NCBI RefSeq assembly: GCF_019175385.1
Contig: NC_083344.1
Coordinates: 4,998,965 to 5,062,964, forward strand
Length of the DNA: 64,000 bases
Direction: 5' to 3'
Source: Lycium barbarum
Taxonomy: Eukaryota > Streptophyta > Magnoliopsida > Solanales > Solanaceae
The stretch's first letter is position 1. Every line of letters starts with the position of its first letter. This document shows positions 13,148 through 24,908 of this stretch, one piece after another. The notes under the pieces were generated by a model. That model was not told where the DNA came from. It did not search any database and saw only the letters and a list, made by a program, of their open reading frames with translations. The translations under genes and the position numbers were made by a program.

Positions 13148-13292
13148 GTCAAACCTCTATAAAGACGTCATTTGTTCCGAGTATGTTTTAGCTACTATAG
13201 CGAAATATTGTTATAGAAAACGTATATAACATGAAAACTGATTCCAAAAAGAACTTGAAGTTGTAGTGAAATGTTGTTATAGAGAGATACAA
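13148..13292. mobile_element. Possible MITE fragment (CAAACCTCTATAA ends)
   Basis: The left end reads CAGTCAAACCTCTATAAAG and the right end TGTTATAGAGAGATACAACTG. Internal TATAG and TTATAG motifs suggest a decayed inverted-repeat element. The inverted ends are imperfect and I find no clear target duplication. Confidence 0.3.
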
Positions 13293-13619
13293 CTGTAGCA
13301 CATGTTAGAATTTTACGTCTCTTATAATGTGGCCACATAGCAGGAAAGCTACCAAGTCTAAATGGAGGGCATTACTGCCTAGACCAGTAATAACATCACA
13401 CACAATGTTTTCCAGACTCAAAAAACTAAGGATACTAGAACAGATATACATGAAGCAAATTGCCAAGATTGAGTGGAAAGAGTGTTTCCCAGTCATGTAA
13501 CAGAATTCAAGCTTTACAATCTGCAAATTTACAGCAAAGAACAGACTTACAAGTTACTACAGTGCATTAACGTACCGTAAATGCAAATTACCATTCATGA
13601 TTCAGTAAACTTGGGGTTG

Positions 13620-16600
13620 CTAATCTTCATCACTCAGAATAATCACCTTTTTTTCAGTAGACGAAGACTCCCGAGCAAGATGCTTCTTGCGAACTGCATT
13701 GGAAGAAGTCGCAATATTTTCTCCAACAGCAGTATGCTGTGATATTTTTGGCAATAAAACTTTATTCTCATCTTGACCATTTTCTTTCGATTGTGATCGA
13801 TGAGTCAATGCATCTGAACCAACAGACGAACAAGATATTGGATCCAAATTATTTTTCTGATCCTGTTGAATATATGATGTTCGTCCGGAGGTTAAACGGT
13901 GAGACATACTCTCAGAGAGTCCCACATCAAAAATCACAGGTACCTTCACCATTTCAAAAGGAGGTACCATACATCCATCCTTGCTGGCATCTTTAGAGAC
14001 GTCAGACACAGGCAATCCAAGTTTTTCTTTTGCCCACTTATGAACTGCACTTACCTTAATAAAAAAGAAAGGGAAAATTTCATAAGTAGCAAGATTAGTA
14101 CCTTTTTTGCAAGAAATAACCCCTTTTTTTTCCCACAACGTAACAACATTTTTTCTTCCAAAACGTAGCATATACACTGTATGCACGCGCACACAGTATC
14201 AATGTATATACACTGATAGCAAATACACAGTATGCGCGCTCATATAAGAATTGTGCCTACAATTTAGAGATACGTATATCAACGTATCTGCTATAAAATG
14301 TAAAATATAGCTATATTTTGTAATTATTTAAAAGTACTGCTATAAAGTGTAGTTATGGAGAATAAATCAGTTACATTAGGTAAGTTAAAAATAAAATTTC
14401 AGAAAAAAACTTACCTTCTCATCCAAAGCATCAACCATGATGTTCAACTCATCTATTCCATACCGTATAAGAAAATACTTCTCGCTCCAAGCACAAGCAC
14501 AAAGCTGCTTGGCATGAAGAAGACAAGTATATTTATGTGGAGAACATTTGCAGCCAATGGCCGAAAGGTATAGATCATAGAAGCATATAGCGCACTCCCG
14601 TTTGGTCGTAGCACAAAAGTCATCCTCCATCTTTTGCGATTCAAGAGAAGCACACACATATTTGCGTCTTCTCACTTCAGTGGCAACCCGTGTCTATCCA
14701 AATATAGAACAAATTAAAAATTACTTCCAATAGAAAATGAAACGTCACATTTTACATGAATATATTTCTAAATAAGATAACTAGTACTCACACACACGAG
14801 TTTAAACTCAATAAAGTAGCTCTTAGTATAGTTAGTAGGTGTCTGAACATAAAAAAGTATGATATTTGAAAAATGTTGAAAAAGAGGATTTTGGAAATCG
14901 AATTGTGTTTGGACATGTATTTAATTTGAAAAAAAAAAAAAGTTCAGATTTTGTGAGTGGAAAAAAAATTCAGTTGAAAAACTGTTCAAAACACTTTATC
15001 AAACGTGAAACTCATTTTTAATAAATCAGTCCAATATATAACCAAATGCTGTTTTGGGAGAAAAAAAAAAAAAAAAAAAGGAGGAGGAAGAAAGGTAAAG
15101 AATTTGTATGGACAAACGGGAGCTTAACTTCCTCAACCAGAGTAGGGACTAACAGAAGCTAAGTCTCAACCTGCAAACTAAGGATAGGGAGCTGCTCACA
15201 GAACACACATATCAAAAAGAGGTAAATTACAAAAGACCCCTGCTGATTTTCCCTAGTAATATTTGAATCATAAATTATTGTTGAACATGTCTTTGAAATG
15301 CTCGACTCCGAAGGTCAAAAGTCTGCAATGCATCTTTTACCTAAATAAAAGTAAGGAGGTCTAGTGACAGCAAACAGCTGTGTATGACACCAAAATTAGA
15401 AAGGCAAAAGGGTCAAATTTGCCCCTTTCAGGGCATACCGGTCACTTACCGCTTTTCCTATTCCGTTCATACCCTTCATGTAAAAAGAAGAGGAGAAATT
15501 CAAAATTAACTCTCTCCTCATGATAATAATTACTTTTTCTCCCCAATACATTCAGTAAGTAAAAATGTGCACGCCTAATTAAATTTGATTCTTGAAAGTA
15601 GGCGTATTGTACAACCAACAACCTAAACTACTTTTTCGTATATAATATCTATACTGTTATATTCCTATACAGTAACTATATAGAGTCTTCGTTTTTTATA
15701 GGTCATCAAATATGTAATGATGTCAACCTTCACTTTATATCTTGGCCATAGTAAATGGTTGATCTTAAATTCAACTAGCCATTTTTTTCTCTCTTTTTAC
15801 GTTCCTTCTTCTTAACAGTTTTAGACCCTACTTTTCGTACATCTAATGGGCCAAAAAGGAGGTTGTTATGTTGTTTTTAAGGGAAAAAAGCAAGGTATCT
15901 ATGGAAGTTACCCTTCGTTATACCATCCGTACAAAAATATGCCCACTGCTGCCAAATGGTTCAAAATATGCCCCTCCTCCGTTAGGGCAGTCCAAGGAGG
16001 ACACCCAATCCCACATGGCACCAACATTTTGATGAGGTGGACCATGCGGCATGCCCCAACCCATTTTACGCCATGTGGCATACCACATCAGTGTCCCAAC
16101 CCATTTTACGCCATGTGGCATGTCACCTCAGCCCCAACCCACTTTACGCCATGTGGCATACCACCTCAGTGCCCCAGTCCATTTTTGTACGGATAGTATA
16201 ACGGAGGGTAAAATTAATCCTTTTCTCATAGTAAAGGGGAAAATTTGACCCTTTTCCCAATTAAAATACAACATAAAATGGAAAGGAAGAAACAACATTG
16301 TCAATTGAAAAGAATAAGTAGAAAGCCTGTTAGAATTGAAGTTCAGGAATTTGGAATGGCTCATTATTTAAATGTTGGAAGTCACGAATAATAGAGGCTT
16401 ACCTTAAGTGCATTTGTTAAAATCCCATTGCTCTGACAGACTGCTCTCCATTTTAAATTATCAAAAGAATTCTTGTTCCACAGTGCAAGTTCTCCTAAAG
16501 CCCTAATTGCTTCTGTGGCTGCTTCAAACATCAGCTTATCATGGGAGATTGATGTCTTTCTCCCCTTCTCACAATACCGTTCGACAGCAATCTGACCATG

Positions 16601-19600
16601 TGGCAACCAATCAACCGGAGCAAAATTTACTGCTTCATAACAATTAAATCCACTATCGAAATCCGCATGGTATGCTCCAGGGAGAATGAGAACAAACTCC
16701 TTTGGTTTTTGCACACAACGATAAACAGGTATACCCTCTGAAGTCAATATAGAAGGCGAGAATTGAGCGGCCTGCATCGGATATGAAGGTTAATTGATCA
16801 AATGGGAGGGAATAGACAAACTTTTCATCTTTGGCATGCAAAATATAACAAATCAAGTATATTAAAGAAATCATGCCTCCAGATTGCATCATTAGGGATA
16901 GCAGTGAAGAGTAATACACAAAGAAAATATTGAGTAATGGGTGAGAAGTTAGTTGGATAGACACTGTATAGCGTAGTTGGCCAAGCTTCTGGGAAGCCAA
17001 AAGTGCTTATTTTTTCTCCAGAAAGTGCTTATGTTAGAAAATTGAGATGTTTGGCCAAGATTTTAGGGGGAAAATAAGTGCTTTTGAGTAGTAGTAGAGT
17101 TCTTTTTTTTTTCTTTTTTTTTTAAAAGCTAAAAAAGTAGTTTTTCCCCAAAAGCACTTGGAACATTGGTCAAGCATAAAGTACTGCTCTAATATTGGCA
17201 ATAGTGCTTTCCAAATTAATCAACCAAAAACAAACTGCTACTCTAAGAGTACCTTTTCGAAAAGCAAATTTTCAAAATAAGCAGATTTTGGAAGCTTGGC
17301 CAAATAGTTCAATGAAATTTATTCTTGAAAGCTGTGAAAGTTATTTCAAACTGGGGACTAGCCAACCTTCTATAATGCCAAACTGGTGACACCAAGTCAG
17401 ATACCTATCTAAAATACTATATCGTTCTTTTCTATCAGACGAGTAGTTTTTGAGCCCCATTTACTAAAGACTACTCCCTCAACTTCACCCCCCACCACCC
17501 CCCCCCCCCCCCCCAAAAAAAAAAAAAAAAAGCAAACTCCATTAAAACCACCCAAAAAAAAATAATAATAATAAAGCAAGACAAAATCATCACACTTGCA
17601 ATATAAATTACCAAAAGAACTATTATTCCATTACCGCACCAAATACTTCCTCTTTTTTTTTTTTTTTTTTTTGGCAAAGCAAAACAAATAGTTCCTTATT
17701 CTTTTTAGGTAGTCCACAATTTTGATTAATTTTGTTTTCTTTTTTTTGAAATAGAGAGGTCAATTTATTAGTAAAATTGCAAAAGGAACCAGCTAAATAT
17801 TCATCCCTATCTTTCCAGTAACAGGCAGGTCTTGTCGAAATAATGAAAAATAACTTCAAGGATTTGAAACTCACAAGGTTGTGAAGCAAACAAGGATGTA
17901 CTGACAACTGTGGCAGATTCTTCTTGACAGCTTCCTCAAACTTGCAACGATAACTCCCGGGAACCCCATAAAATATTTTCGGGGCACCAAAATGTATGTA
18001 GGATAGCAAATATAAGTGCTGCTCTTCAATTCTCTAATGGAGGATGGAAAAAGCAGAATATAAGGGCAATTAATCAACATAATCAAAAAGGTAATGCTAA
18101 CAAATGGACTTATGCTCATTGCTCATTGGTACTTTCTCCTCCCAGGAGATACAGCCCAGGAATGACTATGCCCAACAACAACAATAACATACCCAGCGAA
18201 ATCCCACATGTGGGGTCTGGGGTCTGGGGAGGATGGGGAGGGTAGAGTGTACGCAGACCTTACCCCACCTGGGAAGGTAGAGAGGCTTGTTTCCAGTAGG
18301 CCCTCGGCATAAGGACAAGTAACCCAAAACAGTATAAAAGTAATACTATAAAAGTCATGACAAAATACTATAAAAGCATGATAAAATAGTATAAAAGGAG
18401 CAGTACCTACCACAAAGTAATACGATAATCGAAGTACAAGAAACAACATAGCAGAAATCGAGGGACAAGCAAGTGTAAGAGTAATACTATGACTACTAGT
18501 ATGATCGGATAAGTAGGACCCCGCACAGATACCCACTAACCTTCTACACTAAACCGTGCCCTCCATAACCCTCTATCTAAAGTCATGTCCTCGATAAGCT
18601 GAACCTGCACCATGTCACTGTCTAATCACCTCTCCTCAATACTTCTTCGGCCTATTTCTACCTATCTTAAAGTTGTCGTTAGCCAACCTCTCACACCCCC
18701 ACACTAGGGCATCCGTGCATCTCTTTTTGCACGTGTCTGAACCATCTCAGCCTCACTTCCCGCATCTTGTCATCAACCGAGGCCACTCCTACCTTATCCC
18801 GGATATCTTCATGTCTTATCTTATCCTATCTCTCCTAATATGCCCGCACATCCATCGCAACATCCTCATTTCTGCAACTTTCATCTTCTGAACACTAGAG
18901 TTTTTGACTGGCCAATACTTTGCCCCATACAACATAGTTGGTCTAACCACTACTATGTAGAACTTGCCTTTAAGATTTGGTGGCACCTTCTTGTCACACA
19001 AGACTCTGGCTGGGAGCCTCCATTTCATCCATGCCGCACCAATACGATGTGTAACATCATCATCAGTCTCCCCATTTCCTTGGATAATAGACAATACTTG
19101 AAGCTTCTTTTATTTTGAATGAGCTAGGTACTAAGCCTCACTTCCACGCCAGCCTCATGCATTATGTCACTGAACTTGCACTCCAAGTATTCTGTCTTGA
19201 TCCTGCTCAACCTAAACCCTTTAGATACCAAGGTTTGTCATCAAACCTCCAGCTTAGCGTTATCTCCGTTGTGAGTCTCGTCGATTAGAACTAAATATAA
19301 CTTTTTATTTATTTATTATGGCAATATATACCATATCAAACAAAATATTTCTTAGAATAAGTATTTTGACGTGTTTTCTATGGGTTAATTTGGGCTACAC
19401 AAAATTTAGATGAGTTCACAAAATTGGGCTGAGCTAATAAAAGGACAGGTCAAGCTTAAGCGGGTTGAGCGAGTCATGAATTTATGGGCTAATTTTGTCA
19501 CCCCTAATTTGAATTAAAAGAATAAATGTAGTCGCTGAATGATAAAATGTAAATCTTACCCAGTGATTTGATGAAAAACACATTCCGATGGAGAGCCGGG

Positions 19601-22265
19601 GAAGCAAAATAGAGGGGTTGTTACAACTTTCAAAGCGTAGAAGAGAATCTTGAAGCTTAGGGGTATTGTTTAAGTTCCAACCAGATTCCACATATTGTGG
19701 ACATTCAGTTACATCCCGTGGATTCGTTTTATGTGGAAACCCACTTGCACTAGTTTCCATAATATTCCCATGGAGCACCTAATAAACCAAATTGACAACA
19801 AAAAGTAAGAAGAAATGATTTTGGCATATCCCTAGAAAAAGAAATTTGCAATTCCACAGGAAAACCTCGATTTCTTCAGTTGGATTCTCAATAATCCTCC
19901 AGTATTCCCCTTCAATATCAGGAATAGATGGGGAATTCTTGACAAAGTACTGCCTCTTGAAATAATTAGCGTAATTCTTGAAAGATTTCAGCTTAAACTT
20001 GGGCCCACTTTCAAGTTCAAAGTGTTCATTACAGCTACCAAATTCTTTAAGTTCCATGCTGAGGATTTCCTGCTGTCTATTATTCATCTTCATTTTCTTG
20101 AAAAACACACTCTGGAGGTCACCAATGCGCTGGATACGGGTGTCGATTCCATACCTCGTGGCCTCTTCTTCAATGCGGCAAGGTGGGGTCCAGGAAGCAG
20201 GAGGAACAATACGGCATATTCCGTAGTGCTTGACATGTGGAAGGATGCTTGCGACATACTTGAGGGTATCTTCAAACTCCTAAAATAAGATTTAACGTCA
20301 TGAAAGCAGCATCTGGCTTTTGGTACCTGTATATGATGCAATAGAGGGATAAAATGAGAAAAAACGGTCCCTTCTGTTTGAGGATAGGTTCAAAATAATC
20401 CCTTAAGTATGCACTTAACAATTTTGGTCCTTTAAGTTCACCAAAAGTTAACACTTACAGTCTCCATCAAATATTTAACAATTTATGGTCATTAAATTTG
20501 ACGGAAATAACAGCCTCTCCACCTCACAAGGTACGGGTAAGGTCTGCGTACACTCTACCCTCCCCAGACCCCACTTGTGGGACTACACTGGGTATGTCGT
20601 CGTAGATTTGACGGCAACAGTGGGGGAAAAAAGATTTAACCATAAATACCAAAAAAGTCCTATCAAAACCTAAAATATGCAACACGAAAAACTGCATTAG
20701 ACACCGAAAAGATATAAACAATAGCAAAAATTACAACCTTAAAAATTCACACTAGTCTACAATTAAATCAAAAATTGCACAAACTACAAGAATTGTACCT
20801 CTGAATGCGAGTTCCCGAAAAGGAAAAAAAATGCATAGTTCCCGTCAAATCTACGGGATAGAGTTCAGTAAATATCTAACGGAGACTAGAAGTGTTAACT
20901 TGTGGTAAACTTAAAGGACCAAAACTGTTAAATGCATACTTAAGAGACAATGTTGAACCTACCCTCAAACATAAGGTACCGTTTTTATCATTTTCTCCAA
21001 TAGAGGGCATATGCCAGGCTGAAAGAAAGATGAGTGTCAAGGAATACCTCTTTAGTAGGATGGAATACGGGAGCCTCATCAAGTGAAGGGATCCGTGCTA
21101 ATTCCGGACGACATCTTGCAACAACCTTTTGAAAAGGCACACCAGAAATATCATAAGCTCAACGGAAATTGGAAAAAAAAAAAAACAACAAAACAAGACA
21201 GATGCAGATTGAAACTAACTTTTGGATAGAGACATTTAATCCATGCCTTGAAACCAAACATTATACAATATTAAGGAAGAATGAACCTTCTCGCAGTTGT
21301 GACCACGGTAACATCCTCGGATCACTCCTTTGGGAAGACAAGCACGTGAAAACGAACTCTGCAAAATAAATTGAACCCAAATACAACCAAATGACAAGAT
21401 CAGTACTTCTCACTAGCAGCACTACATACCAACAATTACACAAAAACAGTACATGCTTCCACATTCTTTGACCAGGCACTACAAGCGAAGATGCAGCCAG
21501 ATAAGCCCTTAACTTCCAAGTGATGCACGAGACAATCAAATGAAGAAGAGAATACCCATAGAGAAACAGAAGAGAAAGTCATCCTTGATCCGTACTCAAG
21601 CCCACTTGCCAGGACATATGATTTGATTAAGGGTGGCAAATAGGATCTGGGGAGGGTGGTGCGTACGCAGCCTTGCCCCTACCTTGTGAAGGTAGAGAGG
21701 TTGTTTCCGATAGACCCTCGGCTCAAGTAAAGCATATTAAATCAGGTATGAAAAGGAAGGTTTTATACTTATATTAATCCGATTCACTCTCGTTGAGAGT
21801 CGAACTCAAGACCTCCCGCTTACTACATGGGTGTTCTGACCAACTGATTTAATATAAGAGAGAGAGAGAGAGTGTGTGTGTGTAAAGTATGAGTATGTTT
21901 TTCTGTTACGCAAGATAAGATAAACTATTGGTGTTTATAAGGAAAAAAAGTTTTATTAGTTTTAGTTTAATAACTTTATGAGAAAATTTATGAAAATCTT
22001 ACTAAATGACCTTATCAGCTTCACATTCAGGATCCTCTTCCATGTGATCAACATGATCATCAAGTATCCAAGGCCTACGCCTAACAGAACTCTTAAGCTT
22101 TCCTGTGCTAATAATTGTTGAAGTAGAAGCAACCTGGCTAGGACCTTCCTGACTATTTTCAACCATCTTTAGTGTGAAGGGCGTTAACGATTCATAACCG
22201 GGTGGAATAGAGAACTTTTTCCTGTCATCACTTTCACCCTGTGATCTTGTGCGCTTGGCCCCCAT
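13620..22265 (-). CDS. JmjN/JmjC histone lysine demethylase-like protein (plant KDM5 type), 9 coding exons
   Basis: Exons on the minus strand, all phase 0: 22265-22011, 21358-21287, 21125-21048, 20279-19866, 19778-19560, 18033-17875, 16771-16403, 14693-14415, 14054-13620. Together they encode 759 aa. The start is MGAKRTRS. Residues 86-109 hold [10 protein letters not shown]. JmjN begins at APVFHPTKE (about 127) and runs to about 167. JmjC spans about 290-470, with [11 protein letters not shown] and the distal Fe(II) histidine in AYH (434). A C5HC2 finger (CAICFYDL to LCACAW) follows, and the protein ends in VIILSDED. Proteins of this family remove H3K4 methylation in the nucleus using Fe(II) and 2-oxoglutarate. 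Oddities: FYRN/FYRC are absent, and the first Fe-ligand His of the H-x-E motif aligns with Arg347 (RIEE). It may be a divergent, possibly non-catalytic, paralogue. Confidence 0.85.
15405..16259. mobile_element. MITE with GGGTCAAATTT termini in a JmjC intron
   Basis: The left end GGCAAAAGGGTCAAATTTG and the right end AAATTTGACCCTTTTCCC are inverted over about 22 bp, spanning about 855 bp. The interior includes a short minisatellite (16053-16190). It sits in the intron between the JmjC and C5HC2 exons. The ends resemble Mutator-type MITEs, but I could not confirm a 9-bp target duplication. Confidence 0.5.
16053..16190. repeat. 38-40-bp minisatellite, 3.5 units
   Basis: Units start at 16053, 16093, 16131 and 16171. 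The shared core is CCCATTTTACGCCATGTGGC followed by a CACCTCAGT-like end. Open frames across it on both strands are by-products of the repeat. Confidence 0.8.
16975..17310. mobile_element. Inverted-repeat MITE (GGCCAAGCTTC type)
   Basis: The element carries TTGGCCAAGCTTCTGG at the left and GAAGCTTGGCCAAATAG at the right, with GTGCTT and AAGCACTT motifs inside. Related sequences occur at about 31870-32145 and 32505-32720. It lies in a JmjC-gene intron. Confidence 0.5.
18173..19290 (-). mobile_element. RTE-type LINE, 5'-truncated, with C-terminal RT part and 3' tail
   Basis: On the minus strand, 19094-18816 reads as the end of a plant RTE reverse transcriptase: [18 protein letters not shown], then [10 protein letters not shown], then [10 protein letters not shown]. 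Fragments of the same protein continue upstream to about 19290 with frame breaks. The 3' untranslated part runs to 18173 and ends in a (TTG)-type tail. Just before the tail is the segment CTACCCTCCCCATCC...GTGGGATTTCGCTGGGTATG, which recurs as solitary copies at 20526 and 23527. It is inserted in a JmjC intron and is non-functional. Confidence 0.85.
20343..21003. mobile_element. Long-TIR element (about 150-bp inverted ends) in a JmjC intron
   Basis: The left arm (20343-20475) holds TTTTGGTCCTTTAAGTTCACC and TTAACACTTACAGTCTCC. The right arm (20870-21003) holds the inverted counterparts GGAGACTAGAAGTGTTAAC and CTTAAAGGACCAAAAC. An RTE-tail fragment has inserted inside. Related arms occur at 30853-30950 with a partner at 31580-31650, and at 32255-32350. 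Confidence 0.65.
20526..20605 (+). mobile_element. RTE/SINE 3'-tail fragment
   Basis: GGTAAGGTCTGCGTACACTC, TACCCTCCCCAGACCCCAC and GGGTATGTCGTCG match the 3' end of the RTE LINE at 18173-18290, in the opposite orientation. It is nested in the long-TIR element. Confidence 0.75.
21643..21865 (-). mobile_element. tRNA-headed SINE with RTE-type tail
   Basis: Read on the minus strand, the head (about 21862-21750) looks tRNA-derived: an A-box-like stretch TAAATCAGTTGGTCAGAAC, then a B box GAGTTCGACTC. It is followed by GCCGAGGGTCTATCGGAAAC and GGTAGGGGCAAGGCTGCGTA down to about 21643, which matches the tail of the RTE LINE at 18173-19290. A tRNA head with a LINE tail is the standard SINE design, in which the LINE machinery supplies retrotransposition. 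Confidence 0.7.
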
Positions 22266-22351
22266 TAGCACTGAAACAAAAGGGAAAGTATTAGTGGACA
22301 TGAAATGTGGCATGGACTTATTTTGCCTGGTAACACTAAGGAAGAAAATAA

Positions 22352-22649
22352 CCAAATACAGGCATACTTCATCAATGTCCATGTAACTAGTACCTCTTAA
22401 CTTTGCCTTTATAGCTCTGTTAAGTACAATCAGACAACCGTCTGTGAGAACTTCAGACTAACCTGCAACAAGAGAACACAGATAAATAGGTAAATACTAG
22501 CCAAATACAGGCATACTTCATCAATGTCCATGTAACTAGTACCTCTTAACTTTGCCTTTATAGCTCTGTTAAGTACAATCAGACAACCGTCTGTGAGAAC
22601 TTCAGACTAACCTGCAACAAGAGAACACAGATAAATAGGTAAATACTAG
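22352..22649. repeat. 149-bp tandem duplication containing a 5'UTR exon
   Basis: The unit beginning CCAAATACAGGCATACTTC occurs at 22352 and 22501 and appears identical over 149 bp. On the minus strand each unit holds a polypyrimidine tract and TTGCAG acceptor, a 69-bp exon, and an AAGAG|GTACTAG donor. Exon copies are 22394-22462 and 22543-22611. The duplication lies in the leader of the JmjC gene, so transcripts may carry one or both copies. Confidence 0.9.
22394..22611 (-). other. Putative duplicated 5'UTR exons of the JmjC gene
   Basis: Two identical 69-bp exon candidates (22611-22543 and 22462-22394) are each bordered by TGTTGCAG and GTACTAG on the minus strand. The next acceptor, TTTTGTTTCAG at 22271, opens the exon that carries the start codon at 22265. 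These are inferred from splice motifs only. Confidence 0.5.
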
Positions 22650-23239
22650 CCAAATATGACATATAGTCAAAGATTAAATAATCTGTATACACATACAAAA
22701 GAGTAAAGACTCAAAACAAATGGATTTGGTCGTGCCTGGTATTGTAAGGTCAAAAAAAAAGTGTGGATGAATTTTAACCAAATTCTTCATCTTTTATCAA
22801 GTAAATGTATTTTCATTCATAAACGTGGCCAAAAATGTGGCTGTATACAAGGGGCATGCAAAAAGGTAACCAAATTCTTCATAAAATCCTTCTTTTAATT
22901 GCAGAACATAAATCTTGTTAACCAGAGAACACAAAAGTAAGGGGAATATGCAAGAGTTAGCATAGATCTTTACTACTTTTGAGAGTAAATGAAAAAGCAA
23001 GGTTTTTTGGGAAAACGGGATACACAACAAAAATGCCTTCACTTCCCTTCTAGAATTCCTTTTTCTCAGAAAAAAATCAATTAATCAACTACGTCTCAAT
23101 CCCAATCTAATTAGAGTTAACTCTATAATCCTATGTATCCATTTTTCTGTATTTGGGTCCATTTCGTTCTTTCGTACTAGATTCCAAAAAAGAATGATGT
23201 GGGCATTAAATTCACAACAAACTAGAACAAACTCATTTC

Positions 23240-24105
23240 GTATTTCAGCACAATGACAACTAGAAATACACGCACACATAAGACATCTATTTTCCATTTT
23301 GAAAAATTGAAATGAACCAAAACTTGAAAAATAAAACATGTATAAAGCAGTAAGAGATTGAAAATACGTTGAAGCACCTAGAAATTGGACCAAAAAAGGT
23401 GATGGTAGTTTTGTCGTTGCAGTGCTATAGGATTCTAATTAAAGCCAACTAAATGAATCCTGTGTATCCATTTTGATCTATTCTGGTCCATTTCAGTCTT
23501 TGATACTAAACTCCCAAAGAGAATGATAACAACAACAACAACATACCCAATGTAATCCCACAAGTGGGGTTTGGGGAGGGTAGGATGTATGCACACCTAC
23601 CCTACCTTTGTGGGGTAGAGAGGCTGTTTCGGATAGACCCTCCCAAAAAGAATGATGGGGGCACTAAATCCAACCAACTTACTAAGTCCTTAGAGGTAAA
23701 TCAAACAAGCACAAACACACTTCATATTTCAGCACAATGACAGAGAACAAATAGAAATACACACATATGACACATCTATTGCCCATGCGAAAAAATCGTC
23801 ACTTTTTTGTCTGATAGGTACGAGAAAAGTCGAAGCTTGAACCAAAATTTTCAACTGTACGTAAGACATGTATGAAGCAGTATAAGAATAAAAACACGTT
23901 TACCAAAGTTTCCAAAAAGACGGTGTGGGCATTAAATCCACTAAACTTAATCAGCTCTTGGAAGTATCACACACTGGCACAAACCCATTTATATTTCAGC
24001 ACAATGACAAATACAGATACATACAAATGACACATCTATTGTCGATGTGAAAAATTGAAGCTTGAACTAAAAACTTGCAACTGTAAGTAAGACATGTATG
24101 AATTT
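23240..24105. repeat. Degenerate repeat array in the first intron of the JmjC gene
   Basis: The segments ATTTCAGCACAATGACA, ACACATCTATTG and GAAGCTTGAAC-CAAAA...ACATGTATGAA recur near 23240-23345, 23730-23885 and 23990-24105, in the same order and with growing divergence. An RTE-tail copy (23527-23643) separates the first two. Confidence 0.65.
23527..23643 (-). mobile_element. RTE/SINE 3'-tail copy
   Basis: AACAACAACAACAACATACCC followed by AATCCCACAAGTGGGG and GTAGAGAGGCTGTTTCGG matches the tail of the LINE at 18173. In minus orientation it ends in the (TTG)n tail. The 5' part is missing. Confidence 0.8.
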
Positions 24106-24109
24106 TGCT

Positions 24110-24704
24110 TAGGGATGGCAAGCAGTGCGGTTGCGGGGAAAACCTACGTGCGCGAAGACTCCAAACCACCCAAAAAATTCTATTTTCAATCCGCTCCGCC
24201 TCACATAATTCTTTTTAAATTTTTTCCTTTTTTAACTGAGTTTGATACTAAAAATGAAATTCATAAAATTCTTTTTCATTTTCAAGCTAAGTAGTAAATT
24301 TAATAGATAATAAATTTTTTAGTATTCATAAAATCATAACCATCGTCCATCTTATCCACTACAAAATCAGCATAAAAAGGAGTTGCCAATTATGGAACTC
24401 AATGAAATGGACTAATTGGTCGACCAAATAGACCATATACATAGACACTGAAACGAATTCTTAAGGGGGCAAAAGATGAGTCATTTACGATAAATAGAAT
24501 CGCTAGAAAGTTACTTCCTGTAATGGTGAAAACGTATAAATTTCATACTAAGAGAATGAACATAACTGAGAAGATTAATTAGATATGGGTCATAGTTCAC
24601 AAAGCTAGTAGGTGGAGAACAGAGCGGCCCGGCCCGGCCCGCCAGAATAGCCTATAACCCGCACCACATAGCCTGAAACACGCACCACCCCGTTTCCATC
24701 CCTA
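24110..24704. mobile_element. hAT-type MITE with perfect 8-bp TSD
   Basis: Inverted ends TAGGGATGG and CCATCCCTA bound a 595-bp non-coding element. Both flanks are ATTTTGCT (24102-24109 and 24705-24712), a perfect 8-bp target duplication as expected of hAT insertions. It lies in the first intron of the JmjC gene. Confidence 0.85.
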
Positions 24705-24908
24705 ATTTTGCTACAAGATTCTAATTAAAGTAAGCTATATGAATCCATTTTGCTCTACTTGGGTCAATTTTCATTCTTTGTTACTAAATTCCCAAAAACA
24801 CAAATAATAATAGACTAAATAAAAAACAAAGCTACAATTCCTAAATGCCTTCACTGTAAAAGTAAGAAAAAAGATGTAAAAAAAAAAAAAGAGAAAATTT
24901 CGATTTAC

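Larger units (their letters stand above)
11004..13560. other. Intergenic stretch downstream of the JmjC gene
   Basis: AT-rich with no domain-bearing open frame on either strand. I looked on the minus strand for FYRN/FYRC exons that usually follow the C5HC2 finger in plant KDM5 proteins and recognised none. A local tandem duplication lies at 11218-11397, and a repeat fragment with AGTCAAACCTCTATAAA lies near 13148-13292. Confidence 0.5.

Noticed and set aside
15846..16364. Proline/histidine-rich open frames on both strands
   Set aside because: They are products of the minisatellite in a MITE within a JmjC intron.
17471..17677. Open frame with poly-Phe and poly-Lys
   Set aside because: It is generated by homopolymer C, A and T runs.
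18123..18891. Plus- and minus-strand open frames around the LINE tail
   Set aside because: They are the 3' untranslated tail and the antisense of the RTE reverse transcriptase.
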